Part shown: positions 46,572-55,974 of the stretch, piece after piece
How positions within the stretch are numbered: position 1 is the stretch's first letter
Layout of the letters: the number at the start of each line of letters is the position of its first letter
The notes under the pieces: generated by a model
Databases searched by the model: none
What the model saw: only the letters and a program-made list of their open reading frames with translations
Told to the model about the DNA's origin: nothing
Program-made: the position numbers and the translations under genes
DNA from: an uncultured Verrucomicrobiota bacterium
Lineage (GTDB): Bacteria; Verrucomicrobiota; Verrucomicrobiia; Opitutales; Opitutaceae
Assembly: GCA_903906135.1 (NCBI GenBank)
Contig: CAIVJE010000003.1
Span: 1 to 62,993, forward strand
DNA length: 62,993 nt
Reading direction: 5' to 3'

Positions 46572-48224
46572 TCAACCAAAATGGACGCCGAACAACAGAA
46601 GCAAAGCGAGCAGGAGAACTGGCGGCCAGAAACCACCATACCGTGGACTCCATTTGCCGGCTAGCCCCGCCAGCATCACGGTGGTCATTCCCACCAGCGA
46701 GACGGGAGCTAGCCAGCTGACGACGAACTGGGCGTTGTAATACATTCCCGGTAAGGCGATGCCTTGCTGCACCAGCCAGTCCATCACAATTAAAATAAGT
46801 GCCGCGGCGGAGTTGAAGAGTATGCTCCAGGTTGAGAGGCCGACCAGGCCGGTCAGGAGCGCCAAGAATCCGGCCACCAAGGCAAACGAGGAAATCGGGA
46901 TAATGATGAGATTAGCCACGAGGGATCCCGGCGAAAGCGTTTGAAAATAACCGATCCCCGATGGGGTGCTTGCGAGGAAGGCCACCCAACAGACGGCCCC
47001 AGCACTGAGTAACTCGCGCCCACCCCAATCGAGGTGCTGTTGATAGCCGCGCCAATGGGCTCGGGGAATTAATGCATAAGGCTGCCAGCTTTCAGTCCAT
47101 TTCTTGCTTAGGGGAATACCCATGACGACCAACGCCACTACCACTGCGTAAGACATCTGAAATCCCGTGCTGAACAACTGGAGCGGCTCCAGTAGCACTG
47201 TCATGAGTGCGGCCCCAGCCAGCGCAGCCAAAGGATTTTGCGGTAAGCGAAAAATTTGGGCAGCATATAAAAATGCGATCATCAAAAAGGAGCGCTCGGC
47301 CGGTGAGCTGGCCCCAGTGATTTGCACGTAAAGCCAAAGCAGTGGCAAACACAGGGCGGCCGCAAGCCGTTGGGGTAAGCGTAACAGGCGAAAGAGTGAG
47401 TGGAGCGAAAGGGCGATCACCCCGACATGCAGACCACTGACGGAGAAAATATGGAAAGTCCCGCTACGCATAAAGGCATTCTGCTGCGCTTGAGAGAGAA
47501 CGGCTTTCTCGCCGAGGAGCATGCCAAGGTAGAGCGAGCGTGTTTGTGGATGATGCTCGAGCCCACGTTGTAAAATAGTTTCGAGGTGATTTTCGGCGCG
47601 GTTGCAGAAATCAATAAACCATCCGGGGGGGCGCACCTCGCGGAGGATACGCCCGCGGGTGAGTTTCTGGCGAACGCCATGGCTGGCGAGGTAGTCGTTG
47701 AAACTGGCGGCCGCTGCCTCCGGTGCGAGCGGTTCGATCAGGCCTTGCATTAAGTAATGGCCGGCGCGGCGCGGGGGGAGGCTGATTTTCCTGATCGCGG
47801 AAAAATAAATTCTGCGGCCGATCAGTTCACGCTCTTGCGCGCCCGCTGAAATAATGACCCCCAGTCCGGTCAAACTTCGAGCGGTGGGGGTCGGCGAAAA
47901 TAACTGTATGACCTCAAAAGTTACGGTGACTTCGCGCGTAGGGCGGTCGATCAACGCGTGCAGCTGCGGGTAGCGAGCCTGCAACAAGATAAATCCCGCG
48001 AGTCCCGTGGTCAGACTGAGGCTCAGCTGCCAACCGAAGTGAGCGTAACGGGTTGGCCGGAAAGCGCAGCCGGCCGCCGCTAGACTCAAGGCACCAGCGA
48101 GCGCGGTTAACCAGCCTAAGCCACTCGCAGGCGGTGGCCAGAGTTTGGCGGCGGTCAGGCCAGCCAGCAGCGGCAGCAATAACCACAGAAGCGGCGCACG
48201 AAGGTGCGTGGCGGGCGAGGGCAT
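46572..48224 (-). CDS. comEC: ComEC/Rec2-family DNA uptake channel, short form
   Basis: A 550-residue polytopic membrane protein. The N-terminal part has four hydrophobic segments and a soluble OB-fold-like DUF4131 domain (about 125-260), then the Competence domain with FHIFSVSGLHVGVIALSLHS and SSPAERSFLMIAFLYAAQIF. ComEC carries incoming single-stranded DNA through the inner membrane. The C-terminal metallo-beta-lactamase nuclease domain found in full ComEC proteins (about 750 residues) is absent; the protein stops after the last membrane helix. The start MPSPATHLRAPLLW is chosen since the 64 codons above it overlap the divergent rarA promoter region. The pilus genes earlier in the window fit a natural-transformation pathway, but pilM is broken. 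Confidence 0.87.
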   Translation of the reverse strand: MPSPATHLRAPLLWLLLPLLAGLTAAKLWPPPASGLGWLTALAGALSLAAAGCAFRPTRYAHFGWQLSLSLTTGLAGFILLQARYPQLHALIDRPTREVTVTFEVIQLFSPTPTARSLTGLGVIISAGAQERELIGRRIYFSAIRKISLPPRRAGHYLMQGLIEPLAPEAAAASFNDYLASHGVRQKLTRGRILREVRPPGWFIDFCNRAENHLETILQRGLEHHPQTRSLYLGMLLGEKAVLSQAQQNAFMRSGTFHIFSVSGLHVGVIALSLHSLFRLLRLPQRLAAALCLPLLWLYVQITGASSPAERSFLMIAFLYAAQIFRLPQNPLAALAGAALMTVLLEPLQLFSTGFQMSYAVVVALVVMGIPLSKKWTESWQPYALIPRAHWRGYQQHLDWGGRELLSAGAVCWVAFLASTPSGIGYFQTLSPGSLVANLIIIPISSFALVAGFLALLTGLVGLSTWSILFNSAAALILIVMDWLVQQGIALPGMYYNAQFVVSWLAPVSLVGMTTVMLAGLAGKWSPRYGGFWPPVLLLALLLLFGVHFG

Positions 48225-48333
48225 AAGAAGTATCTGCGCCTTGGCCCAAGCAAACAGTGGTAGGAGTGGACAGTATTTTGGGCTCCCTTCAAACTTGTTT
48301 CTCGGGCTATCGGGCCACAACCTACAGAAGTCC

Positions 48334-49686
48334 ATGGCGCGTTCGCACAATAATTCTGATTCCCTGTTTGAGGCTGAGCCGTCCACGGCGGTCACCTCAC
48401 TGACAGCCAAGTCCACGGCCCATCAACCGTTGGCCGCGCGGATGCGCCCACGGCGGTTGGCGGAAATCGTCGGGCAGGAGCATATTTTAAAAGCAGGCAA
48501 TTTGCTGCCCCGACTAATCGCCAGTAATCGATTCGGCAGTCTGCTGTTTTATGGACCGCCGGGCTGCGGCAAAACCAGCCTCGCTGAGGTGATTGCGCGG
48601 GAGACGAAGAGCCGCTTTGTGCGGGTTAATGCGGTCATGTCCAATGTGGCCGAGTTGCGTGAGATTTTGGCGGCCGCGCGCCGGCAGCCTGAGGCGGGTA
48701 CGTTGCTTTTTATTGATGAGCTGCATCGTTTTAATAAATCACAGCAGGATCTTTTGCTGCCGGATGTTGAAGAGGGTACCGTGCGACTCATCGGAGCGAC
48801 GACGCACAATCCAGGATTTTATGTGAATCCTCCTTTGCTCAGTCGCAGTCATCTCTTCCGGCTGGAGCCCCTGTCGGCCGAGGCCGTGGCCGGGGTTTTG
48901 CGGCAGGCTTTGGTCGATCATGAGCGCGGGCTCGGCCAGCGCGGGCACACGGCGGAGGATAAAATATTGGCTGATCTCGCGGTGCTCTGTGATGGCGATA
49001 TGCGCCGCGCGCTCAACGCGCTGGAAGTGGTCGCGCTGAGCCTGCCGGAACAAGCGGCCATCACGGCGCAGGAGTTGGAATTATTTGCCCGCGAGCGGCG
49101 CATTCGGTACGACGCGGATGAAGACGAGCATTATGATACGATTTCAGCATTCATCAAAAGTTGCCGGGGTAGCGATCCCGATGCGGCGATGTACTGGTTG
49201 GCTAAAATGCTAGCGGGGGGTGAGGACCCGCGTTTTATAGCGCGGCGGTTGGTGATTTTGGCGAGTGAGGATGTCGGCTTAGCGGATCCCCAGGCCTTGC
49301 CGCTGACCGTCGCGGCGCATCATGCCTGTGACTTTATCGGCCTGCCGGAGGCCGAGCTGACTTTAGCCCACGCCACGCTTTACATTGCGACGGCGCCTAA
49401 AAGCAATTCAGCGACACTCGCGCTCGCGGCGGCGCACCGCGAACTTAAGGAGCGGCCGGTGCAGGCGATTCCGCTTTCCTTGCGGGACAAAAGCGGGGCG
49501 GCGAGCAAACAGGCCGGCCATGGGAAGGGTTATTTATATGCTCACGATTTTCCGGAAAATATCTCTGGGGAGATTTATCTGGAACAGCCCCGGCAAATTT
49601 ATACGCCGAAAATCGCCGGGTGGGAGGCGAAGATTGCTGAACGCCTGGCTCGGTGGAGCGAATTGCGTCGGCAGCGGCGGAGCTGA
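48334..49686 (+). CDS. rarA: Replication-associated recombination protein A (AAA+ clamp-loader-like)
   Basis: A 450-residue RarA/MgsA/WRNIP1 ATPase that acts at stalled replication forks. LAARMRPRRLAEIVGQEHIL opens the AAA+ module, Walker A is FYGPPGCGKTSLAEVIA, Walker B LLFIDELHRFNKSQQD, sensor 1 lies in IGATTHNP, and the C-terminal MgsA tetramerisation part shows AMYWLAKMLAGGEDPRFIAR and GLADPQALPL. The first 25 residues are a variable extension. It is divergent from comEC, with 109 bases between the starts. Confidence 0.94.
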   Translation: MARSHNNSDSLFEAEPSTAVTSLTAKSTAHQPLAARMRPRRLAEIVGQEHILKAGNLLPRLIASNRFGSLLFYGPPGCGKTSLAEVIARETKSRFVRVNAVMSNVAELREILAAARRQPEAGTLLFIDELHRFNKSQQDLLLPDVEEGTVRLIGATTHNPGFYVNPPLLSRSHLFRLEPLSAEAVAGVLRQALVDHERGLGQRGHTAEDKILADLAVLCDGDMRRALNALEVVALSLPEQAAITAQELELFARERRIRYDADEDEHYDTISAFIKSCRGSDPDAAMYWLAKMLAGGEDPRFIARRLVILASEDVGLADPQALPLTVAAHHACDFIGLPEAELTLAHATLYIATAPKSNSATLALAAAHRELKERPVQAIPLSLRDKSGAASKQAGHGKGYLYAHDFPENISGEIYLEQPRQIYTPKIAGWEAKIAERLARWSELRRQRRS

Positions 49687-49733
49687 CTTGTGCGGAGGCT
49701 TGCGCGGAGCGCCCCTTGGGCTAGAGTGGCTAG

Positions 49734-50159
49734 ATGAAAAATGCCTTCGCGATGATCTTTGCGGGATTTTTAGCCTTCACCGGCCTGTGGGCGGCTCCGC
49801 ACGCCGCAGTCACTAAAGGGGAGACCCCCGAGGCGGAGCCCAAGATTTTGGGCGCGGTGATCACACGGGCTGATGGTACCTTCTTGGGGTTAGAGGTGGT
49901 GGCGGGTAATTTTAAACTCTCCTTTTACGATACCAAGAAAAAGGCCATTGCCCCGAATGTCAGTCAGGCGCGCGCCACGTGGCCTAATCCACGCGGGCTA
50001 GGGGACTTGCGCACGATGCTCAATCGGAGCGAAAATGCCTTGGTTGGGGCTAAGCCAGTGTTGCCTCCTTACACCTATAATGTTCGGTTGGTGCTCTTGC
50101 AGGGCACTGGTGAACAACAGCAAGTTGTGGAATCTTTTGTGGTGCCATTTAGGGGCTGA
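49734..50159 (+). CDS. Exported protein of unknown function
   Basis: 141 residues with a signal peptide (MKNAFAMIFAGFLAFTGLWA, cut near WAAPHA). The mature part looks all-beta: ILGAVITRADGTFLGLEVVA, NFKLSFYDTKKKAIAPNV, then VRLVLLQGTGEQQQVVESFV. No cysteine, lipobox or membrane anchor is seen. It lies between rarA (47 bases) and ribBA (54 bases) on the same strand. The fold suggests a small periplasmic beta-sandwich; no family is recognised. Confidence 0.7.
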   Translation: MKNAFAMIFAGFLAFTGLWAAPHAAVTKGETPEAEPKILGAVITRADGTFLGLEVVAGNFKLSFYDTKKKAIAPNVSQARATWPNPRGLGDLRTMLNRSENALVGAKPVLPPYTYNVRLVLLQGTGEQQQVVESFVVPFRG

Positions 50160-50213
50160 GCGAGCGCAGATTTGACAGCGGCGAGCGCGCGGCAAAGGCT
50201 CTCCTTTCACGCC

Positions 50214-51308
50214 ATGGCTACTTCCCAAGCTTTTGATTCAATTGAGACCGCGATCCAGACGATCGCGGCCGGCGGGGTTATTATTGTGACGGACGACGAA
50301 GGGCGGGAAAATGAAGGGGATTTGGTGATGGCCGCCGAGAAGGCGACGCCGGAGTTAGTTAATATGATGATTCGCCACGCGCGTGGGCTTATCTGCGTGC
50401 CGATGACAGAACCCCAGCTTAAGCGACTCGGGGTTAATCCCATGGTGCAGCAAAATCGCGAGGCGATGCGCACCGCTTTCACCGTTTCGGTGGACGCCGC
50501 GGAGGGAATCACAACGGGGATCAGTGCTTTTGATCGGGCTCGAACAATTTTACTGTTGGCTAATCCCGAGACCCGTCCTGACGAGCTCGTGCAGCCCGGA
50601 CATGTTTTCCCGCTTTGCTCGCGCCCGGGTGGCGTGCTGGAGCGGGCGGGGCATACGGAAGCGGCCGTGGATCTAGCGGCGTTAGCGGGCCTGAAGCCGG
50701 CGGCCGTCATTTGCGAAATTCTCAGCGAAGATGGGACGATGGCCCGACTCCCTGAGTTGGTAAAATTTAAGCATCAACATAAAATTCCGCTTATCTCAAT
50801 CGCTGCGCTCATCGAATATCGGCATCAACGTGAGCAGCTCGTCGAAGCGGTAGCGCAGCGTCCTTTTGCCTCAGAATATGGTGAGTTTCAGCTGCATGTT
50901 TTTCGCAGCAAAGTCGATGGCCGACATCACTTGGCTTTTGCCAAAGGGCAGCTCGATGCCTCGCCGACACTGGTCCGGGTGCATACGGAAAATTTGCTGA
51001 GCGATGTTTTTCATGCGCAAGGCATGGATAGCCACCGCTCGTTAATGGCCTCCCTGGCTCATGTAGCTAAAGCTGGTCATGGCGTGATTGTTTACATGGA
51101 GCAATCCGGTCGAATGCAGGAGGCGCTCCTAGGCGAGGCCCCGTCGACGCCCGGGCTGGGGCGGGGTAATCTTCGCGACTATGGGATTGGGGCGCAAATT
51201 TTGACGGCACTCGGCTTGCGCAAGATTCGCCTGATGGCGCATTCCCCGCGTCGCGTAGTGGGCTTAGATGGCTATGGGCTCGAGATTGTGGAACAGATTC
51301 CAGTATGA
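50214..51308 (+). CDS. ribB: DHBP synthase fused to a degenerate GTP cyclohydrolase II domain (RibBX type)
   Basis: 364 residues. The N-terminal RibB domain (about 1-205) makes 3,4-dihydroxy-2-butanone 4-phosphate and is intact: VTDDEGRENEGDLVMAAE, PGHVFPLCSRPGGVLERAGH and TEAAVDLAALAG. The C-terminal RibA-like domain keeps the fold (DYGIGAQILTALGLRKIRLM, VGLDGYGLEIVE), but the three zinc cysteines of GTP cyclohydrolase II are replaced: Asn260, Met271 and Ser273. The GTP-binding QEGRGIGL loop is also altered (MEQSGRMQEALL). So GTP cyclohydrolase activity is not expected, and a separate RibA should exist elsewhere. ribH follows 90 bases later. No FMN riboswitch is seen in the short upstream gap. 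Confidence 0.9.
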   Translation: MATSQAFDSIETAIQTIAAGGVIIVTDDEGRENEGDLVMAAEKATPELVNMMIRHARGLICVPMTEPQLKRLGVNPMVQQNREAMRTAFTVSVDAAEGITTGISAFDRARTILLLANPETRPDELVQPGHVFPLCSRPGGVLERAGHTEAAVDLAALAGLKPAAVICEILSEDGTMARLPELVKFKHQHKIPLISIAALIEYRHQREQLVEAVAQRPFASEYGEFQLHVFRSKVDGRHHLAFAKGQLDASPTLVRVHTENLLSDVFHAQGMDSHRSLMASLAHVAKAGHGVIVYMEQSGRMQEALLGEAPSTPGLGRGNLRDYGIGAQILTALGLRKIRLMAHSPRRVVGLDGYGLEIVEQIPV

Positions 51309-51398
51309 AGATTTTATCATTAAGTTTTAGATTACTGATTGGCGCTTGCGCGTAAGCATTAGCGCAATTGTCTCCCCTCAGCTATCCGCGGAAATTCT

Positions 51399-51878
51399 AT
51401 GAGTCTTTTGGTTGCAAACCCTCTCTCGATCAACGGGGCCCCTTTTACCTTTGGGGTCGTGGCGGCGCGTTATAATAACGTGCTGGTCGATGGGCTGCTC
51501 CAAGTGGTGCTGGCTAAATTGGGTGCGGCTGGGGTGAAAGCCAAGCGACTCACGGTGCTGCGGGTACCGGGCTCCCATGAGGTGCCCTGGGCTGTGCAAG
51601 CGTTAGCGGCGCAGCGCGGTTGCGATTGTGTCATCGCTCTTGGGGTGTTGATCGCGGGCGACACCAATCATCACGAGATGGTCGGGCAAAGCGTTTCGCA
51701 GGCATTGCAGCAGGTCGCGCTCACGACGGGCACGCCCATCATCAATGGGGTGATCGTGGCTAATAATCTTAAACAGGCTCGGGCGCGGTGTCTTGGCCCC
51801 ATTAATCGCGGGGCTGAATTTGCGGCGGCTGGTCTTGAAGTGGCCGCACTCAAGCGCTCATTCGGAGAAAAATTATGA
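51399..51878 (+). CDS. ribH: 6,7-dimethyl-8-ribityllumazine synthase
   Basis: A 159-residue enzyme that joins the RibB product with the pyrimidine precursor of riboflavin. FTFGVVAARYNNVLVDGLLQ begins the flavodoxin-like core; VPGSHEVPWAVQ and GVLIAGDTNHHEMVGQSVSQ carry the phosphate-binding and catalytic histidine region. IINGVIVANNLKQARARC has diverged from the usual FGVLTTDT form. The stop overlaps nusB (ATGA). Confidence 0.94.
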   Translation: MSLLVANPLSINGAPFTFGVVAARYNNVLVDGLLQVVLAKLGAAGVKAKRLTVLRVPGSHEVPWAVQALAAQRGCDCVIALGVLIAGDTNHHEMVGQSVSQALQQVALTTGTPIINGVIVANNLKQARARCLGPINRGAEFAAAGLEVAALKRSFGEKL

Positions 51879-52321
51879 ATAGTCAGTTTACCCAACGCCG
51901 CGAATGTCGCGCGGCTGCCTTTCAATATCTTTACGCTTGGAGTGTGAATCAACCGGCCGCGCTCGGTGATGACTTGCGGTTATTTTTTGAGCATCTCGAG
52001 CAACCGCGCGATTATTATGCTTTTGCAGAGGAGCTCATTCACGGAGCGATTGAGCATGTGGTGGAACTTGACGGCCACATCAAGGGGTTGGCGCACAATT
52101 GGGAATTCGAGCGCATCGCTAAAATTGATTTAGCCATTCTGCGGTTGGCGATGTTCGAGATGTTGCATCGGAAGGACATCCCGCCGGTCGTTTCGATCAA
52201 CGAGGCCATTGACCTCAGCAAGCTCTATTCAAGCGCCGATGCTAAGCGATTCATCAATGGAGTGCTCGATCGCATGAAGGATCAACTCGGGCGCGATTTG
52301 CGTAAGCCGTCGACGGAATGA
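51875..52321 (+). CDS. nusB: Transcription antitermination factor NusB
   Basis: A 148-residue all-helical protein binding BoxA RNA with S10 in rRNA antitermination. RRECRAAAFQYLYAWSVNQP, RIAKIDLAILRLAMFEMLHR and VVSINEAIDLSKLYSSADAK match the family, with the NGVLDRM end (RFINGVLDRMKDQL). The ribH-nusB order is common in bacteria. The ATG overlaps the ribH stop, so the two are coupled. Confidence 0.96.
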   Translation: MNSQFTQRRECRAAAFQYLYAWSVNQPAALGDDLRLFFEHLEQPRDYYAFAEELIHGAIEHVVELDGHIKGLAHNWEFERIAKIDLAILRLAMFEMLHRKDIPPVVSINEAIDLSKLYSSADAKRFINGVLDRMKDQLGRDLRKPSTE

Positions 52322-52402
52322 GCCTCGGGTGCGGCCCTCGGGGCTTGAGTTGGTCGGCAGCCAAGCAAGCTTTTTGGGCATAACGCGTCGGAGATTTTTT
52401 TG

Positions 52403-53323
52403 ATGTTTTCACTTTTTAAGAAATTTAAAGATGGGTTGCATAAGACCGTTGCGGCGCTGGCGACGAAAACACATAATCTCTTTGGCGGGCGAAAAATTGA
52501 TACCGCATCGCTGGCTGAATTAGAGGAGGCGCTGTATACGGCTGATTTTGGGGTCGAGACGACGACGGAAATTTTGGCTGAAATTAAAGCTGCCTACCGC
52601 AAAGATCCTGAGCTCAAAGGGCAGCAAGCGGCGAGTATTGGGGCCGCGGTGCTCCGGCGGGTGTTGGCCGGGGCTGAGGGCAAGTTGCCTTCAGTCATTC
52701 AAAAACCTGCGGTTATTTGTTTAATTGGGGTTAATGGCTCGGGCAAGACGACCACCACCGCCAAGCTAGCACATAAGTTAAAAAATGACGGCCAGACCGT
52801 AATCGTCGCTGCCTGTGATACCTTTCGGGCGGCAGCGGTGGAGCAATTAAAAAGCTGGGCCGAGCGTCTGCAGATCGAAATTGTCGCTAGCCATACCGGC
52901 GCGGATTCTGCCGCCGTGGCCTATGATGCTTGGCAAGCGGCTAAGGCGCGCGGTCACGATTGGCTCATCGTCGACACGGCGGGCCGATTGCATACCAAGG
53001 GGAATTTATTGGAGGAATTAGCTAAAATTCGGCGCGTGCTGCAGAAACATGATCTGACCGCGCCCCAACATCGCTGGCTGGTCGTCGATGGCAGCTTAGG
53101 GGCTAACTCCATTGAGCAGGCCAAGGTGTTTCACCAGAGCTTCGGGCTGACTGGTCTCGTGGTGACTAAATTAGACGGCACCAGTCGAGGCGGTGCGCTG
53201 GCGGGAATTTACCGACAATTGAAAATCCCTATTTATTTTATCGGATTAGGGGAGCAGCCCGATGACCTGCAGCCTTTTTCCATTGAGCATTATGCGCGGG
53301 CTGTTTTTGGTCTGGAAGCATGA
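52403..53323 (+). CDS. ftsY: Signal recognition particle receptor FtsY
   Basis: A 306-residue SRP GTPase that receives ribosome-SRP complexes at the membrane. G1 is GVNGSGKTTTTAKLA, then DTFRAAAVEQLKSWAER, DTAGRLHTKGNL and TKLDGTSRGGALAGIY, and the end GEQPDDLQPF. The acidic A domain present in E. coli FtsY is missing; only the short amphipathic start MFSLFKKFKDGLHKT remains for membrane contact. The ATG at 52403 is chosen over an adjacent TTG; GGAG at 52390 is a plausible ribosome-binding site. Confidence 0.95.
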   Translation: MFSLFKKFKDGLHKTVAALATKTHNLFGGRKIDTASLAELEEALYTADFGVETTTEILAEIKAAYRKDPELKGQQAASIGAAVLRRVLAGAEGKLPSVIQKPAVICLIGVNGSGKTTTTAKLAHKLKNDGQTVIVAACDTFRAAAVEQLKSWAERLQIEIVASHTGADSAAVAYDAWQAAKARGHDWLIVDTAGRLHTKGNLLEELAKIRRVLQKHDLTAPQHRWLVVDGSLGANSIEQAKVFHQSFGLTGLVVTKLDGTSRGGALAGIYRQLKIPIYFIGLGEQPDDLQPFSIEHYARAVFGLEA

Positions 53324-53760
53324 GCTTGCGCGGCGTTCTTGGCTTTTGCCTGTTATTAAGTTTTGCGATCGGCCAACCCGTCGTGGCGCCGGCGATGAGG
53401 CTAAGTTCAGGTGCCGTACGCACGAATGTGAAAACCGTCGTGACCGCTCAATTAAAGGCTTTGCAGGCTCGTGATTTTGACGCGGCGTATGCCTATGCTG
53501 CGCGAGGAATTAAGGCGCAATTCGATCTGCCGTTATTCGCTGCTCTGATGGAACGCGGGTATGCTCCGCTGTTGCAGCACCAAACCGTAGATATTGGAGT
53601 GGTCCGTGATAACGGCGCAGGCTTAGCTCAAGTAACCATCACGGTAATTGATCAACAGCAACGGCGGACGACTTATCGTTATGCGCTCATTAAGGAAAAT
53701 GTTAATTGGCGGATTGCAGGTGTCGTGCTGGCGCAGTCGCCTTTACTCGGCGATACTTAG
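53320..53760 (+). CDS. Exported DUF4864-like protein
   Basis: 146 residues with a signal peptide (hydrophobic 5-17, cut near VVAPA). The core ALQARDFDAAYAYAARGIKA, then LFAALMERGYAPLLQHQTVD and WRIAGVVLAQSP, resembles DUF4864, a small NTF2-like domain of unknown function. Its ATG overlaps the ftsY stop as ATGA. It is convergent with the TonB receptor gene 29 bases away; no terminator is clear between them. Confidence 0.75.
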   Translation: MSLRGVLGFCLLLSFAIGQPVVAPAMRLSSGAVRTNVKTVVTAQLKALQARDFDAAYAYAARGIKAQFDLPLFAALMERGYAPLLQHQTVDIGVVRDNGAGLAQVTITVIDQQQRRTTYRYALIKENVNWRIAGVVLAQSPLLGDT

Positions 53761-53789
53761 CCGGTTTGAAGGTGATGGGAGGCTGGTGA

Positions 53790-55874
53790 TTAGAAGTTCA
53801 AGCGCACGCCAACTGCCATGCCGCGGCCCGGCAGCGGGGCGATGTCTTTAAGAAAGGAGGTGCTGATGCGGGCATCTTGATTGGTTAGATTAGAACCGCG
53901 GACGAAAAATTCCCACTCGGTATGCGCTTGGGTAAAGCGGTAGCTGGCGTCGACGCTGACCAAAGTATAGCCGTCAGTGGTGCTTTCATCAGGTGAGGCC
54001 CGCTCTTGCTGGAACGAGTGGCGCAGGCTGGCCCCGAGGTTCCAAGGACCGCTGGTATAGCGCAGCGTGGCCCCAAGGCGAAACGGGGGAATCCGCGGGA
54101 GCGGCTCGTCATCCGTGGTTTGCTGGGCGTGAACATAGTCTGCACTGAGATCCAGATGCAGGTGCTGCTCCTGCGCATCATGAAGATGCAGCGAGACCTC
54201 GGCCTCACCGCCGTAGAAAAGCGCATCCCGAGCGATGAATTGATAGATGGGCAGAAATCCGTCGTTAGGTGGAACGGGATAGCGTAATAAATCCCCAGTC
54301 GCTTCATCGAAGTAGCTGGTGGGGTCTTTTTGCTCGAAGATATAATTTTTAAATTGGTTAACAAAGGCGCCGATCGAGCCCGTCGCAAAGCCCGTTCGCT
54401 TACGCAGCGTGAGGTCGAGGCCGAGCGATTTTTCCTTACCAAGGGCAGTCGAACCGATTTCATAGGCTCCCGTGCCGCCATGCGGACCGTTCGAGAATAT
54501 CTCCTGGGCCACCGGCAGGCGTTCAGAGAAGGCGAGGGAGAAGCCTAAGGAATAATCTTTGGCCGGATAATAAACTGCGCCCGCCGACAGGCTCACGCCC
54601 TGATCAGAGCATTTTTCGCCGGTGGTAGCGGCATAGCCATGGTAAGCAGGTAAAAATTTATTAACGGTCCCGAGTGTGATGCTTTGCATCTCATAGCGTC
54701 CGCCAAATTGCAGCGAGAGTTGCGGGTGGAGTTGGTAGGATTCTAGAAAGAAAAGCGCGTGATTATAGGATAAGGTTGGCGGGGTAACTACCTCCGCCCC
54801 CACGGCAGAGAAATCACCGCGGGAAGTTTGGAGCCCTACTGTGCCGGTGAGGGCGCCACGGTCTTGTTGCGCTAATTCAAGCCGGCCTTCGTAGGCTTTA
54901 TTTTTGAAGGTGGTATTGGGTTCACCGGTGGAGGCATCGATTTCAGCGTGAGTGTAATGGGCGAGACCAAAGCGGAATTTAGCCGATTTAAAACCATCGC
55001 CCAGTCGCGTAAGTTCCGCCCGCAGATCGGCCCGCTGCTGTTTCATATCAATTAGAATCGGCTCGCCCACCGGCACGCCGTAGATGGTGGCGTATTCGCT
55101 CACGGCTAAACCGAGACTGCCCTTGGGTCCAAAGCGGGTGCCGCCGACGGAGACGCTTTGGGCGGAGCGGGCGCTGTTGACCAAGGTGCCTCGATCGGCG
55201 GGATGAGCCCGATCGGCATAGCCGGGGATGCTGACATCGTCAGTCTCAGAGCGCAGTCCGTTGATTTGCAGCGCGTAGGTTTGGTTACCAGCCCCGAGCG
55301 CGATCACCCCCGTGCGCTCGTTGGCGGCCGAGTCGTAGCGAAATTCTGCGCGGCTGGGGCGAGGTTCACTCGTCGCGGCAGTTGGGATGCGATTATCGAT
55401 CACATTGACGACGCCGCCCACGGCTGAGCTGCCGTAGAGCAGGGTAGCTGGGCCGCGTAATACTTCGATGCGATCGACCAACAGTGGTTCGACGCTGACA
55501 TTATGGTCAGGGCTGACGCTGGAGGCGTCGAGTGAGCCGACGCCGTTGTCGAGCATGCGCACGCGATCGCCGCCAAGCCCGCGAATAATGGGGCGGCTAG
55601 CGCCCGGACCGTAATAGGTGGCATTGACACCAGGTGTGTTGATGAGCGTGTCGCCTAGAGTGGCTGCAATATTTCGGCGGAGTTGATCGTTCATCAGGAC
55701 GGCGGTCCCTTGGGCGAGGTCGAAAGCAGATTTAGGATCGGGGCCAACGCTCACGACCATAACTTCAAGGTTGATGGGATGATCGGGTTTATCGCTTGAT
55801 CGGCTGGGTGCAATTTGGGCGGAAGCCAAACCAGCAAGAATAGAAAATAAGGTGAAGGAACAGAAAGGTTTCAT
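53790..55874 (-). CDS. TonB-dependent outer-membrane receptor, ZnuD-like
   Basis: A 694-residue 22-strand barrel receptor. The signal peptide is MKPFCSFTLFSILAGLASAQ; the plug has RPIIRGLGGDRVRMLDNGVG, SLDASSVSPDHNVSVEPLLV and RIEVLRGPATLLYGSSAVGG followed by VVNVIDNRIP. These blocks are close to the zinc/haem receptor ZnuD and its relatives. The C-terminus ends GVRLNF, with the terminal Phe that BamA recognises. It lies 100 bases downstream of a gene for a His-rich exported protein on the same strand, which supports metal uptake. Zinc, copper or a metallophore are the likely substrates; the sequence does not decide. Confidence 0.88.
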   Translation of the reverse strand: MKPFCSFTLFSILAGLASAQIAPSRSSDKPDHPINLEVMVVSVGPDPKSAFDLAQGTAVLMNDQLRRNIAATLGDTLINTPGVNATYYGPGASRPIIRGLGGDRVRMLDNGVGSLDASSVSPDHNVSVEPLLVDRIEVLRGPATLLYGSSAVGGVVNVIDNRIPTAATSEPRPSRAEFRYDSAANERTGVIALGAGNQTYALQINGLRSETDDVSIPGYADRAHPADRGTLVNSARSAQSVSVGGTRFGPKGSLGLAVSEYATIYGVPVGEPILIDMKQQRADLRAELTRLGDGFKSAKFRFGLAHYTHAEIDASTGEPNTTFKNKAYEGRLELAQQDRGALTGTVGLQTSRGDFSAVGAEVVTPPTLSYNHALFFLESYQLHPQLSLQFGGRYEMQSITLGTVNKFLPAYHGYAATTGEKCSDQGVSLSAGAVYYPAKDYSLGFSLAFSERLPVAQEIFSNGPHGGTGAYEIGSTALGKEKSLGLDLTLRKRTGFATGSIGAFVNQFKNYIFEQKDPTSYFDEATGDLLRYPVPPNDGFLPIYQFIARDALFYGGEAEVSLHLHDAQEQHLHLDLSADYVHAQQTTDDEPLPRIPPFRLGATLRYTSGPWNLGASLRHSFQQERASPDESTTDGYTLVSVDASYRFTQAHTEWEFFVRGSNLTNQDARISTSFLKDIAPLPGRGMAVGVRLNF

Positions 55875-55974
55875 AGGCAAAGTCAGAATTCGTGAAGGCA
55901 AGACAGCCGGTCGGCCGAATGGCTGGACAGGCTTTAACGCGGCCGCAATGACAGCGCCGCGGGACGAACTTAAC

